24,470 nucleotides of DNA, taken from contig JAFRKU010000094.1 of NCBI GenBank assembly GCA_017431585.1, positions 1 through 24,470 on the forward strand, in the 5' to 3' direction. Positions 7,341 to 13,366 of this stretch are shown piece by piece (within the stretch, counting starts at the first letter, position 1; each line of letters starts with the position of its first letter). Origin of the DNA: a bacterium (GTDB lineage Bacteria > Patescibacteriota > Microgenomatia > UBA1400 > PJMF01). A program made the position numbers and the translations under genes. Below the pieces are notes generated by a model. The model searched no databases and was not told the origin of the DNA. It worked only from the letters and a program-made list of their open reading frames with translations.

Positions 7341-7562
7341 TGGTTATTGGTAGAAGAATTGTTGGCTGCACCGTGATATTTTGCGCTTGTGGGTAATGAT
7401 TTGAGATGGTAGAGTAGAGAAGATAAGGCAAAATATCAATAATTATGAGATACGAAACTTCGATAGATGAGAGGCGATTATGAGAGATAATCATCGAGCT
7501 TTTTTGAGCGAGTTGATAACATTTAGGTAAGGGAAACAAAATGTTTACAAAGTGGCCAAAAA
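7341..7562. other. Intergenic region between leuS and the BI-1 gene, no gene seen
   Basis: AT-rich. It contains an 11-bp inverted repeat (7374-7384 with 7428-7438) and a hairpin GATTAT-GAGAG-ATAATC (7476-7492) followed by six T at 7500-7505, which could be a weak + strand terminator. Candidate reading frames have no protein character. Confidence 0.5.
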
Positions 7563-8216
7563 TCAGTCATCGCGTTTGCCGAACAATTCGAGCAAGCGCA
7601 AGAAAATGTTGATGAAGTCTAAGTAGAGGCTGAGGGCCATGGGCACCACGAGTTGGTCGTGGTAGCGGTGGTGGGCGTCGGCGAGCTCGTTAATTTTTTG
7701 CTGGTCGTAAATGGTGATGCCGACAAAAATGGCGAGGCCAGCACCGCTTAATAATTGATGGAGGAGAGAACTGCCGAGGAAAACATTCACTATACCCATG
7801 ACGATGATACAGAGGAGGCCAATGGTCAAAATGCTGCCCCAGTGGCTGGTATCGATAAACGGCGAGCGGGAGAAGAGCGCCAAAAGAATAAATAGGCCCG
7901 CGCAGGCAAAGAAAATGCTAATAACTGAGCCAAAATCGTAGATGAGGAAAATGGAAGACAAGAGTAAACCATCGAGAAGAGCGTAAAGCGCCAGACAAAG
8001 GGTGGCGGTGGTGGGTGAGAGTTTGCGCCAGGCGAAGGTGAGGACAGCAACGAGGATCAAATCGATAACGGCGATGGCAATCATGGTGGCAGAGTTGGCT
8101 AGCCAGGCCAAGATGGCCGGACTGGTACTGGCGAAAAAGGCGGTGAGAGCGCTTAAAATCAGGGCGCCGCCAACTGTGGCGTAAACTTTGGTGACAAACT
8201 GTGATTTTTCTAACAT
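7563..8216 (-). CDS. Bax inhibitor-1 / YccA family membrane protein
   Basis: This encodes 217 residues with about seven hydrophobic segments. The family hallmark near the C-terminus, GLAIFVGITIYDQQKINELA followed by ALSLYLDFINIFLRLLELFG, is present and carries the conserved Asp pair. Bacterial homologues are cytoplasmic-membrane proteins linked to calcium leak or to FtsH-dependent protein turnover; which applies here cannot be told. The start codon is 6 nt from an extended TGT-TATAAT -10, so translation is probably leaderless. It is monocistronic, convergent with leuS, with a shared terminator region. Confidence 0.9.
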   Translation of the reverse strand: MLEKSQFVTKVYATVGGALILSALTAFFASTSPAILAWLANSATMIAIAVIDLILVAVLTFAWRKLSPTTATLCLALYALLDGLLLSSIFLIYDFGSVISIFFACAGLFILLALFSRSPFIDTSHWGSILTIGLLCIIVMGIVNVFLGSSLLHQLLSGAGLAIFVGITIYDQQKINELADAHHRYHDQLVVPMALSLYLDFINIFLRLLELFGKRDD

Positions 8217-8222
8217 AGGTTC

Positions 8223-8228
8223 ATTATA
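8223..8228 (-). promoter_or_regulatory. -10 element of the BI-1 gene (leaderless)
   Basis: Reverse-strand TATAAT is preceded by TGT and ends 6 nt before the ATG at 8216. Confidence 0.65.
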
Positions 8229-8266
8229 ACACAGTTGACGAGAGCGGAGTACAAGGTGGGGACGAG

Positions 8267-8295
8267 ATTATTAACGCAAAATCTGCAAGAATAAT
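8267..8295. repeat. Imperfect palindromic element
   Basis: ATTATT-AAC-GCA ... TGC-AAG-AATAAT: outer arms and inner GCA/TGC pair. Reversed, it matches the perfect palindrome at 4681-4709 at most positions. Confidence 0.55.
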
Positions 8296-8334
8296 ACTTT
8301 TTAATCTTATAAGAGTAGGTAAAGGCTATTATGA

Positions 8335-8356
8335 GTTATTTCCGCATATTTTGCAT
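8335..8356. repeat. Palindrome-family element
   Basis: TTATTTCCGCATATTTTGCA is close to 12592-12612. It lies in the 226-bp gap between the BI-1 start and tRNA-Gln, which otherwise shows no gene. Confidence 0.55.
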
Positions 8357-8442
8357 GGAATAAAATGTGAACAGGTGAAGCCGCTAATGCTTTGGCACTG
8401 TGAGTGGATAAATTTATTTGATCAATAGGGAATAATTTGATG

Positions 8443-8513
8443 ATCCCCAACCTGGATTCGAACCAGGATCGACAGGGCCAGAACCTGTAGTGCTGCCATT
8501 ACACCATCGGGGA
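8443..8513 (-). tRNA. tRNA-Gln (anticodon CUG)
   Basis: The reverse strand folds as a complete 71-nt cloverleaf. The acceptor TCCCCGA pairs with TTGGGGA (one G-U). The D-arm is GTG...CAC, and the anticodon arm is ACAGG-TTCTGGC-CCTGT, which puts CTG at 34-36. A 4-nt variable loop is followed by the T-arm CCTGG-TTCGAAT-CCAGG. The discriminator base is T and CCA is not encoded, in contrast to tRNA-Ser in the same window. Confidence 0.93.
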
Positions 8514-8559
8514 ATTGTTAAAGTGCTGTCGTTTTTTTGATTACTTTGGATACATTTTG

Positions 8560-8568
8560 TGCTATAAT
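8560..8568 (+). promoter_or_regulatory. Extended -10 promoter of the OmpR-like regulator
   Basis: TGC-TATAAT lies about 80 nt upstream of ATG 8649. Confidence 0.55.
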
Positions 8569-8590
8569 GTAATCATTCGCGACGATGCTT

Positions 8591-8596
8591 ATTATA
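8591..8596 (-). promoter_or_regulatory. -10 element probably serving tRNA-Gln
   Basis: Reverse-strand TATAAT with TGG before it, about 78 nt upstream of the tRNA 5' end. It overlaps the leader of the divergent regulator gene. Confidence 0.45.
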
Positions 8597-8648
8597 CCAC
8601 AAATAAACACAGTGCGCGCAAGCAAATTTGACAAATAGAAAGGTCAAA

Positions 8649-9347
8649 ATGAAACATACCGTCTTGGTAGCGAGTGGTGATACGAATGAATGTGACAAAC
8701 TTTGTACATTACTAGAGGATAATTTGGATTGCGAGTGTTGGCAATCTTATAAGTACCGTTTTGCGGTGAATTCTTTGCGCGATCAAGATTTTGACATGGT
8801 GGTTTTAAATAGCGATCTGGCGGGGCGACCTGGTTTGGATTTGCTGCGGAATCAAGTGGGTTCGACTGAAGCCTGGCGCTATTTGCTCTTGTGTCCGCCG
8901 CGAGATATCAAAGTGCGGGAGCGAGCTTTGATGCTGGGAGTTTATGATTGTTTGATTAGGCCTTTTTCGCCTTTGGAATTTGTGCAAAAGGCGAAAAGAT
9001 TGCTGGCGATGTGCAGCAGTGTGGATCAGGATGAGGTGACTTTGGCGCGCGGTTTAGTGTACAAAAGGTATATGCGATCGCTATATATCAATGGAGAGCG
9101 CACGCGCCTATCGGCGGGAGAAGCGAGGTTGCTGGAGGTTTTGATTACTAATCGGAATCAAGTGGTGACGCGCAAGCAGATTTGTCAGGTGCTGGACTTG
9201 AGTATCAGACAGGGAAATTCACTGAATGCGCGGGTGCGTCGCTTGCGCCAAAAAATGCAACGTTATGGAGGAAATTTGGTGACTTATCGCAAAATTGGTT
9301 ATCGGCTTAATGTAAGAAAAACAATCGCACAGATAAGGAACAATTGA
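8649..9347 (+). CDS. OmpR-type regulator with degenerate (pseudo)receiver domain
   Basis: This encodes 232 residues. ATG 8649 is chosen because AGAAAGG lies just upstream; the TTG at 8628 in the same frame is rejected. Residues 1-120 have the alternating strand/helix pattern of a response-regulator receiver, but the key positions are altered. The acidic pair is not obvious near the N-terminus. Asn54 stands where the phosphoacceptor Asp is expected (DMVVLNSDLAG, although Asp56 is nearby), Cys82 where Thr/Ser is expected, and Arg104 replaces the conserved Lys (IRPFSPLEF). Residues about 135-222 form a winged-helix DNA-binding domain (LSAGEARLLEVLITNRNQVVTRKQI, then LNARVRRLRQKM and the closing YRKIGYRL). 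No histidine kinase is adjacent. It is probably a phosphorylation-independent transcription factor. Confidence 0.85.
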   Translation: MKHTVLVASGDTNECDKLCTLLEDNLDCECWQSYKYRFAVNSLRDQDFDMVVLNSDLAGRPGLDLLRNQVGSTEAWRYLLLCPPRDIKVRERALMLGVYDCLIRPFSPLEFVQKAKRLLAMCSSVDQDEVTLARGLVYKRYMRSLYINGERTRLSAGEARLLEVLITNRNQVVTRKQICQVLDLSIRQGNSLNARVRRLRQKMQRYGGNLVTYRKIGYRLNVRKTIAQIRNN

Positions 9348-9754
9348 GGCCAGACGCCCCACCAGACGTGAGTGGTGGAATGGTGAAAACGCTCGTGAAA
9401 ATAATAAAAAGGGCGGAAAATGGGTAGGGGCTGATTGAAAAAATAGTCCGATGTTTCAATGATATCTGGCAGAATGCCGCAGAGGGCGCCAGCCAGGATG
9501 TGTCCCTGGTAGGGGAGGGGGTAGGTGTGAAAAAGCCACCAGATGAGAGCGGCGCTGATGGTCAGATCGAGCGTTTCCCAGATGGCGATTTGAATTTTGC
9601 CAAAGTGATATTTTTTCATGGCGACGCCGATATCGTAATGGCGGACGTAGTCGAGGATAAAATGCGAAGCCACGGCCAAAGGCACGTAGACGAGCGGTTC
9701 AGGGCAAACACTAGCCAGATAAGCACCGGTGAGCGCGTGAGCAATTGAAACCAT
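9299..9754 (-). CDS. YdjM-like membrane protein (possible metal-dependent hydrolase)
   Basis: This encodes 151 residues from ATG 9754, chosen because an extended -10 (TGG-TATAAT) lies 7 nt upstream; the longer frame from 9832 crosses this promoter. Conserved-looking metal-type motifs are HALTGA at the N-terminus, SHFILDYVRHYD, GILPDIIE and FHHSTTH, interspersed with hydrophobic segments. This resembles PF04307 (YdjM) integral membrane proteins of unproven catalytic role. The last 49 bp overlap the end of the OmpR-like gene tail to tail. Confidence 0.65.
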   Translation of the reverse strand: MVSIAHALTGAYLASVCPEPLVYVPLAVASHFILDYVRHYDIGVAMKKYHFGKIQIAIWETLDLTISAALIWWLFHTYPLPYQGHILAGALCGILPDIIETSDYFFNQPLPIFRPFYYFHERFHHSTTHVWWGVWPQLFLICAIVFLTLSR

Positions 9755-10034
9755 ATCGGCTATTATACCACAGCCGAAGGCGCGCGACGGGAGCGAACGG
9801 AGGCGACTTATAAAGTGGTCACAACTGACCAATTTGGCCGATGATTAACGATTGGAGATAGTACATATATATAAAAATTGGGACAAAATAAAATAGCAGT
9901 TTTAATATATAAAAAGTGTCTACCAGGCTAAGCCTATAAGTTATAATTTTGTACAATATGATGAAAAAATACTGATGAACAGGTTAATAATTCATTCGGC
10001 TCAAATTAGTGTCCTATAAAATGCCAAAAAGCCC
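9755..10034. other. Intergenic region upstream of unit B, no gene seen
   Basis: Apart from the -10 at its left edge, this AT-rich stretch holds only very short frames. The word CCTATAA occurs twice (near 9932 and 10015), resembling the spacer word of the three strong promoters. Confidence 0.5.
9762..9767 (-). promoter_or_regulatory. -10 element of the YdjM-like gene (leaderless)
   Basis: Reverse-strand TATAAT with extended TGG, 7 nt before the ATG at 9754. Confidence 0.6.
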
Positions 10035-10063
10035 TTGACAAAACGACCTATAGGTGTTATAAT
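10035..10063 (+). promoter_or_regulatory. Consensus promoter of unit B (TTGACA-17-TATAAT)
   Basis: TTGACA (10035-10040), a 17-bp spacer containing the palindrome ACCTATAGGT, and TATAAT (10058-10063). It belongs to the same family as the promoters at 3890 and 23912. Confidence 0.9.
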
Positions 10064-10458
10064 AACTACAGTTCTTTGAAACGATCAAATAAAAACACGC
10101 GCTGACAGCCACTTAAAGTCTCGAACCGTCTCGTTGCTTATAGGTCAAGCAAGCTTGGCTACAATCGAATGGTTGGTGACTGCTGATCAGAGCGTGACAG
10201 ATTGAAATCGGCGCTCGATGTCCTGTACATTATGTTTGACCCAGCGTGGCAAGCAGTATCGCTCGGAGAGCACAATGCCGATTACAATTTTTGATCTCAT
10301 CTGAAGAACGATGAGGTAGTCGGGGGTGACCCTGTGGCGGCTGGTATCAGCGCCCAATACGGTCAGGACAGACCCCCGGAAACCGCTTTTTAACAAATGA
10401 TAAAGTACGTAATCGAAGCTTTAAAGTACGCGGTCAAGCACCGTTTAGAAAGGTATTT
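10064..10458 (+). promoter_or_regulatory. Long structured leader (or ncRNA) of unit B
   Basis: Nearly 400 nt lie between promoter and start codon, without a convincing gene. It starts with a boxA-like AGTTCTTTGAAACGATCAAA (10070 on). CACGCGCTGA (10097-10106) can pair with TCAGAGCGTG (10187-10196) with one mismatch. A long hairpin is clamped by CGGGGGT (10321-10327) with ACCCCCG (10372-10378), continued by CCTG/CAGG and an inner CTG-GTAT-CAG stem-loop, and is followed by a CTTTTT run (10385-10390). AAAGTACG is repeated downstream (near 10403 and 10424). The hairpin plus T-run could be a conditional terminator, so the region may produce a stand-alone RNA or control the small gene downstream. 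Confidence 0.5.
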
Positions 10459-10665
10459 ATGTCCAGTGAAGCTTATCGATTCAAAGTCGGAGAAGAGGTG
10501 ATCTATCCGCAAATATTGCTCATTAATGGTCGCCACAAGGTGGTCGAGCGGCCGTGGCAAATAAAAGCCATTTTCCCGGTGAGCGAGTTGGCGCTTTTAG
10601 CCCAAACCGACCACGCCGGTCCCCAGATGCACGTCAAGCTAAACCGGTTGTCGCTGTACAATTAG
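10459..10665 (+). CDS. Orphan small protein of unit B (68 aa)
   Basis: ATG 10459 follows a GAAAGG ribosome-binding site. The product (FKVGEEVIYPQILLINGRHKVVERPWQIKAIFPVSELALLAQ) reads as a small all-beta, SH3/KOW-like fold; the phrase VGEEVIYP resembles the start of CarD-type or similar barrels, but no family is claimed. By my count the coding strand has about 54 G and 52 C, while most of the window is strongly G-rich on this strand, so its composition differs from its neighbours. Its stop codon touches a palindromic element. Confidence 0.6.
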   Translation: MSSEAYRFKVGEEVIYPQILLINGRHKVVERPWQIKAIFPVSELALLAQTDHAGPQMHVKLNRLSLYN

Positions 10666-10685
10666 CGCAGATTTTGCGCAGATAA
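10662..10685. repeat. Palindrome-family element at the stop of the unit B gene
   Basis: TTAGCGCAGATTTTGCGCAG: GCGCA pairs with TGCGC around a 5-nt loop. The left edge overlaps the TAG stop of the 68-aa gene. The core resembles 19946-19966 and the other copies. Confidence 0.55.
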
Positions 10686-10773
10686 AAATTGAACAAAAAA
10701 GCAAGTAAATAGAAAGTTAAACAATAAACAAAAAATTAAAAATAATTGATAAATAAATTAAAATAGAAAGAAA

Positions 10774-10863
10774 ATGATGAAAAATGAAACTAAAAATGAA
10801 CAAACCAACCGCAGTAGCGAAATTAATGAACGGATCCTGAAGATTATTGTGGGCAAAATATAA
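10774..10863 (+). CDS. Possible 29-aa small ORF
   Basis: ATGATG at 10774 is preceded by AGAAAGAAA and opens a 29-codon frame (MMKNETKNEQTNRSSEINER, then ILKIIVGKI) ending at TAA 10861-10863, 23 nt before a strong terminator. The hydrophilic N-terminus and short hydrophobic end are not distinctive. The flanking 100 bases are extremely A-rich. The terminator's position is the main argument that something is transcribed here; it could equally be the end of unit B. Confidence 0.3.
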   Translation: MMKNETKNEQTNRSSEINERILKIIVGKI

Positions 10864-10885
10864 CAATGTAAAAAATATAGGACAG

Positions 10886-10911
10886 GCGGTCTCGAGAGAG
10901 GCCGCTTTTTT
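10886..10911 (+). terminator. Rho-independent terminator
   Basis: GCGGTCTC (10886-10893) pairs with GAGGCCGC (10898-10905) with one G-U, GAGA loop, then six T. It likely ends the unit B transcript (or the 29-aa ORF), just before the convergent RluA-family gene. Confidence 0.85.
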
Positions 10912-10913
10912 GT

Positions 10914-11735
10914 TTATGGCTGGAGCCAGGTGAGAGCGGCGCGCAAATCGGCGGGCAAAGGAGTGGTGAAAGTGAGCGGCTCGCCAGAGGTAGGATGAGC
11001 GAAAGACAGCTGCTGGGCGTGGAGAAATTGGCGTGGGCACCAGAGGGGATCCAGGCGAGCCTTGCGGCGGGGCAGATAGTTGGTGTCGCCGACGAGCGGG
11101 TGGCTGACGTTGGTGGCGTGGGCGCGGATTTGGTGGGTGCGGCCGGTGAGAAGTTGCATTTCTACCAGGGAAAAACCTTGATAGAGGCGCTCAATGTCGC
11201 GCCGGTGGAGCGTTATTCCCGCAAGTTTTGCAGTAGACAATAACTTATCAGTGGCAAAATGTGGGAATTCTTGGGTGACTTGATAAAGGGTGACGGCGGG
11301 CCGACCGTCTGGAACCACGGCCATAATTTGGCGATTGGTGGGTTTGCGAGCGAGAGCGCCGGTGAGGCGGCCAGATTTATCGCGCCACAGGCCGTGGGTG
11401 AGACAGAGATAGGTTTTGTGGACGGTGCGTTGCTGAAATTGACTTAATAAGTTAGCTAGACTGTCTGGATTTTTGGCCCATAAAATGAGGCCAGAGGTAT
11501 CTTTGTCGAGGCGGTGGACGAGCCCCTGGCGAAAGGCGAAAACGTGTTCGCGGCTGGCGTGTTCGTCTGGGACGGGTAAATCGGCCGGAATGGGCGGGAG
11601 AGATAGATAGTCCACCATGAAATCTTGGAGGGTGTACTGGTGATGGCTGGTGGCGCGATTGACGATGACACCGGCGGGTTTATCGATGACAAGCAGGTCG
11701 GCGTCTTCAAAGATAATAATTGATTTATCAAGCAT
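10914..11735 (-). CDS. RluA-family 23S/tRNA pseudouridine synthase with an internal insertion
   Basis: This encodes 273 residues. ATG 11735 (MLDKSIIIFEDADLLVIDKPAGVIV) is chosen because the family starts with this block; it overlaps the stop of the Lgt-like gene by 8 nt. It converts a specific uridine in RNA to pseudouridine. The catalytic Asp is Asp77 in LVHRLDKDTSGL. KTYLCLTHG and LLTGRTHQIRAHATNVSHPLVGD are the further family blocks. No N-terminal S4 domain is present. Residues about 158-187 (PHFATDKLLSTAKLAGITLH and on) look like an extra segment compared with the usual short link before the LETGRTHQIR block; the DNA encoding it contains a palindrome-family sequence at 11213-11243. The exact target uridine is not predictable. 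Confidence 0.88.
   Translation of the reverse strand: MLDKSIIIFEDADLLVIDKPAGVIVNRATSHHQYTLQDFMVDYLSLPPIPADLPVPDEHASREHVFAFRQGLVHRLDKDTSGLILWAKNPDSLANLLSQFQQRTVHKTYLCLTHGLWRDKSGRLTGALARKPTNRQIMAVVPDGRPAVTLYQVTQEFPHFATDKLLSTAKLAGITLHRRDIERLYQGFSLVEMQLLTGRTHQIRAHATNVSHPLVGDTNYLPRRKARLDPLWCPRQFLHAQQLSFAHPTSGEPLTFTTPLPADLRAALTWLQP
11213..11243. repeat. Palindrome-family sequence inside the RluA-family gene
   Basis: TTATTCCCGCAAGTTTTGCAG matches 17 of 21 positions of the intergenic element at 12592-12612, and the outer TTATT/AATAA arms pair. It encodes residues around 165-175, within the extra segment of the protein. Confidence 0.45.
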
Positions 11736-12546
11736 TTTTACGTTTCTTGGTGAGAACTGATGATTTGGCTCGCGGCTGACGGAGGGCGTGGGTATAGACC
11801 AAAATGAAACTGGTGACAATGAGAGCGAGGCTGATGATGACATCGAAATTGAGGGCCTGAAAGTGGTATTTGGCTGGGCTCAGCGGTGTCATTGTGAGAG
11901 AAAAAAGGCCGAAAAATAGGATAAAAGTGATAAAAATGAAGCCGGTTTTGGCGGTGGAGCGGTGGGCGCGGTACCAGTCAAAAGTGCGATAATTATTTTC
12001 GAGGGCGGAGAGCAAAAACGATAAAAGGAGGTAAAAAAGGCTGGCGTAGAGGGGTACGGGGTAGAGCGGCTGGTGCAAATGGGGGAAAGAAAGGCCCAAA
12101 AAATGGGGAGCAGTCAGGCCTAAACCGTCGCCGGCGCAAAAAAGACCCAAGTGGTAAAAGCATAACAGGAGACAACAGGCGCGAGCCCAGTAGTCTAAAA
12201 GTTCCCAATCGGTGATTTTTTGGCGGCGCAAAAGCCAGGCAAACAAGAGCGCGCCGCTGACAAAAACCGCCGGAATACTTAGGGCCGGATAGACCCAAAA
12301 ATTGAGCCAAGCGCGATAGTTCCAGCCAAATTGTTCGAAACGGACCAAAATGTCCACCAGACGGCCGACGACGAGTCCGCCCAGGCTGGAGAGCAGCAGA
12401 GCGTCAAAAACGGCAAATTCATTGTAGCGGGCGTTGCGGTGTAAAAGCCGGTAAAAGCTGAAGCTGCTGGCAAAAAGGCCCACCAGGATGAAGAGTGGCA
12501 GCAAAGGAATGTCGAGGCGGCCCCAGAGGGTTAAGTAAGGTAGCAT
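11728..12546 (-). CDS. Divergent Lgt-like (prolipoprotein diacylglyceryl transferase family) membrane protein
   Basis: This encodes 272 residues with about seven hydrophobic segments. The layout follows Lgt: SSLGGLVVGRLVDIL in the first third, a central block YHLGLFCAGDGLGLTAPHFLG, then HQPLYPVPLYASLFYLLLSFLL, which corresponds to the Lgt segment RHPSQLYE. In the central signature (normally R-x-G-N-F-x-N-G-E) the glycines, Phe and acidic residue line up, but the catalytically important Arg and Asn are replaced by His, Leu and Ala, so activity as a lipoprotein transferase is doubtful. Start: ATG 6 nt from an extended TATAAT. It overlaps the RluA-family gene downstream. Confidence 0.65.
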   Translation of the reverse strand: MLPYLTLWGRLDIPLLPLFILVGLFASSFSFYRLLHRNARYNEFAVFDALLLSSLGGLVVGRLVDILVRFEQFGWNYRAWLNFWVYPALSIPAVFVSGALLFAWLLRRQKITDWELLDYWARACCLLLCFYHLGLFCAGDGLGLTAPHFLGLSFPHLHQPLYPVPLYASLFYLLLSFLLSALENNYRTFDWYRAHRSTAKTGFIFITFILFFGLFSLTMTPLSPAKYHFQALNFDVIISLALIVTSFILVYTHALRQPRAKSSVLTKKRKNA

Positions 12547-12552
12547 GGGCTT

Positions 12553-12558
12553 ATTATA
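12553..12558 (-). promoter_or_regulatory. -10 element of the Lgt-like gene (leaderless)
   Basis: Reverse-strand TATAAT with extended TGA, 6 nt before the ATG at 12546. Confidence 0.65.
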
Positions 12559-12591
12559 TCATAGGAATGGGCGGGTGGGCTGGGGAAGTGG

Positions 12592-12612
12592 TTATTTCCG
12601 CATTTTTTGCGG
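12592..12612. repeat. Palindrome-family element
   Basis: TTATTTCCGCATTTTTTGCGG: CCGCA pairs with TGCGG around five T. It is followed by CTGACATTGT, which also occurs at 14428-14437 beside another copy. Confidence 0.65.
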
Positions 12613-12689
12613 TTGTCTGACATTGTCATGACAAAATGGCTGCCAGAGGTGTGACGCCGAGAGGCGACGGAGAGTGGCGCGACGAGTTA

Positions 12690-12732
12690 GCCTGGGAAAA
12701 GGCTATTTGCGGTAATTATGCGGAAATAATGG
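12690..12732. repeat. Dispersed 43-bp element overlapping the MBL gene end
   Basis: 33 of 43 bases match 4628-4670. The TAA stop and last residues (TIISA) of the metallo-beta-lactamase gene on the reverse strand are encoded by the CGGTAATTATGCGGAAATAAT part of the element. Confidence 0.7.
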
Positions 12733-13363
12733 TGAGCGGCACGGGGTCATCGTGGCCGGGGAAAACGGTGGTGCTGGCGGGTAAGTGGCGCAGACGTTGG
12801 AGAGAGCGGCGCATGGCGTCGGCGTCGGAATAGCTAAAATCAGTGCGGCCGAGGGCGCCGCCGGCAAAGATAAGGTCACCGGCGAAAAGCCAGTCGCTGG
12901 TGGGTAAATGGAGAGCGCACAGGCCTGGCGTGTGACCTGGGAAGTTGATGAGGCTGATCTGGGGGTCAAAAATGGTGAGCGGACGCAAAAAAGCGGTGGG
13001 ATCGGTCTGTAAAAAATGGGCGGGAACGAGGGGATCGGCGGGGCGATGGGTGAAATGCTCGAGGGTGGCGCGGGCGCGTTTGTATAAAAAAATATCTGAT
13101 TGATCAAGAAAAATTGGCACTTTGAAATTAAGATAGACGCTGAGAAGCCCGCCTAAATGGTCGGCGTGACCATGAGTGAGGAAAATGGCTGTAGGCTGCA
13201 AGCCCAATTGAATGATTTGTTCACTTAAATAGTCGCCTTCGTCGCCGGGATCGATGATGATAGTTTGCCTGGTAGCGCGGTGGACTAAAAAGTAGCAATT
13301 GGTAGTCAGGGGGCCGACGCGAAACTGATGGACGCTCAGCTGGTCATTTTGGGTGAGCAACAT
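12716..13363 (-). CDS. Metallo-beta-lactamase fold hydrolase, glyoxalase II type
   Basis: This encodes 215 residues. The metal-binding signature THGHADH is at residues 63-69 (His64, His66, Asp68, His69). FPGHTPGLCALHL supplies the next His, FAGDLIFAGGALGRTDF the bridging Asp, and VFPGHDDPVP the last His. This order is typical of hydroxyacylglutathione-hydrolase-like YcbL/GloB proteins, which hydrolyse thioester or related substrates with two zinc ions; the substrate is not known here. The protein ends only about nine residues after the last metal-binding His, and its last codons come from a repeat element, so the usual short C-terminal tail (TTxGxEKxxNP) seems replaced. It starts 3 nt after the M50 gene. 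Confidence 0.9.
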   Translation of the reverse strand: MLLTQNDQLSVHQFRVGPLTTNCYFLVHRATRQTIIIDPGDEGDYLSEQIIQLGLQPTAIFLTHGHADHLGGLLSVYLNFKVPIFLDQSDIFLYKRARATLEHFTHRPADPLVPAHFLQTDPTAFLRPLTIFDPQISLINFPGHTPGLCALHLPTSDWLFAGDLIFAGGALGRTDFSYSDADAMRRSLQRLRHLPASTTVFPGHDDPVPLTIISA

Positions 13364-13366
13364 GGT

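Noticed and set aside
7288..7539. 83-aa reverse-strand frame downstream of the BI-1 gene
   Set aside because: It runs through the terminator hairpin, lacks a ribosome-binding site, and its Ile/Leu/Ser-rich composition is what AT-rich noncoding DNA gives.
10187..10396. 69-aa reading frame on the reverse strand inside the unit B leader
   Set aside because: It needs a TTG start, has no ribosome-binding site or promoter, and coincides with the strong hairpins of the leader; no recognisable protein features.
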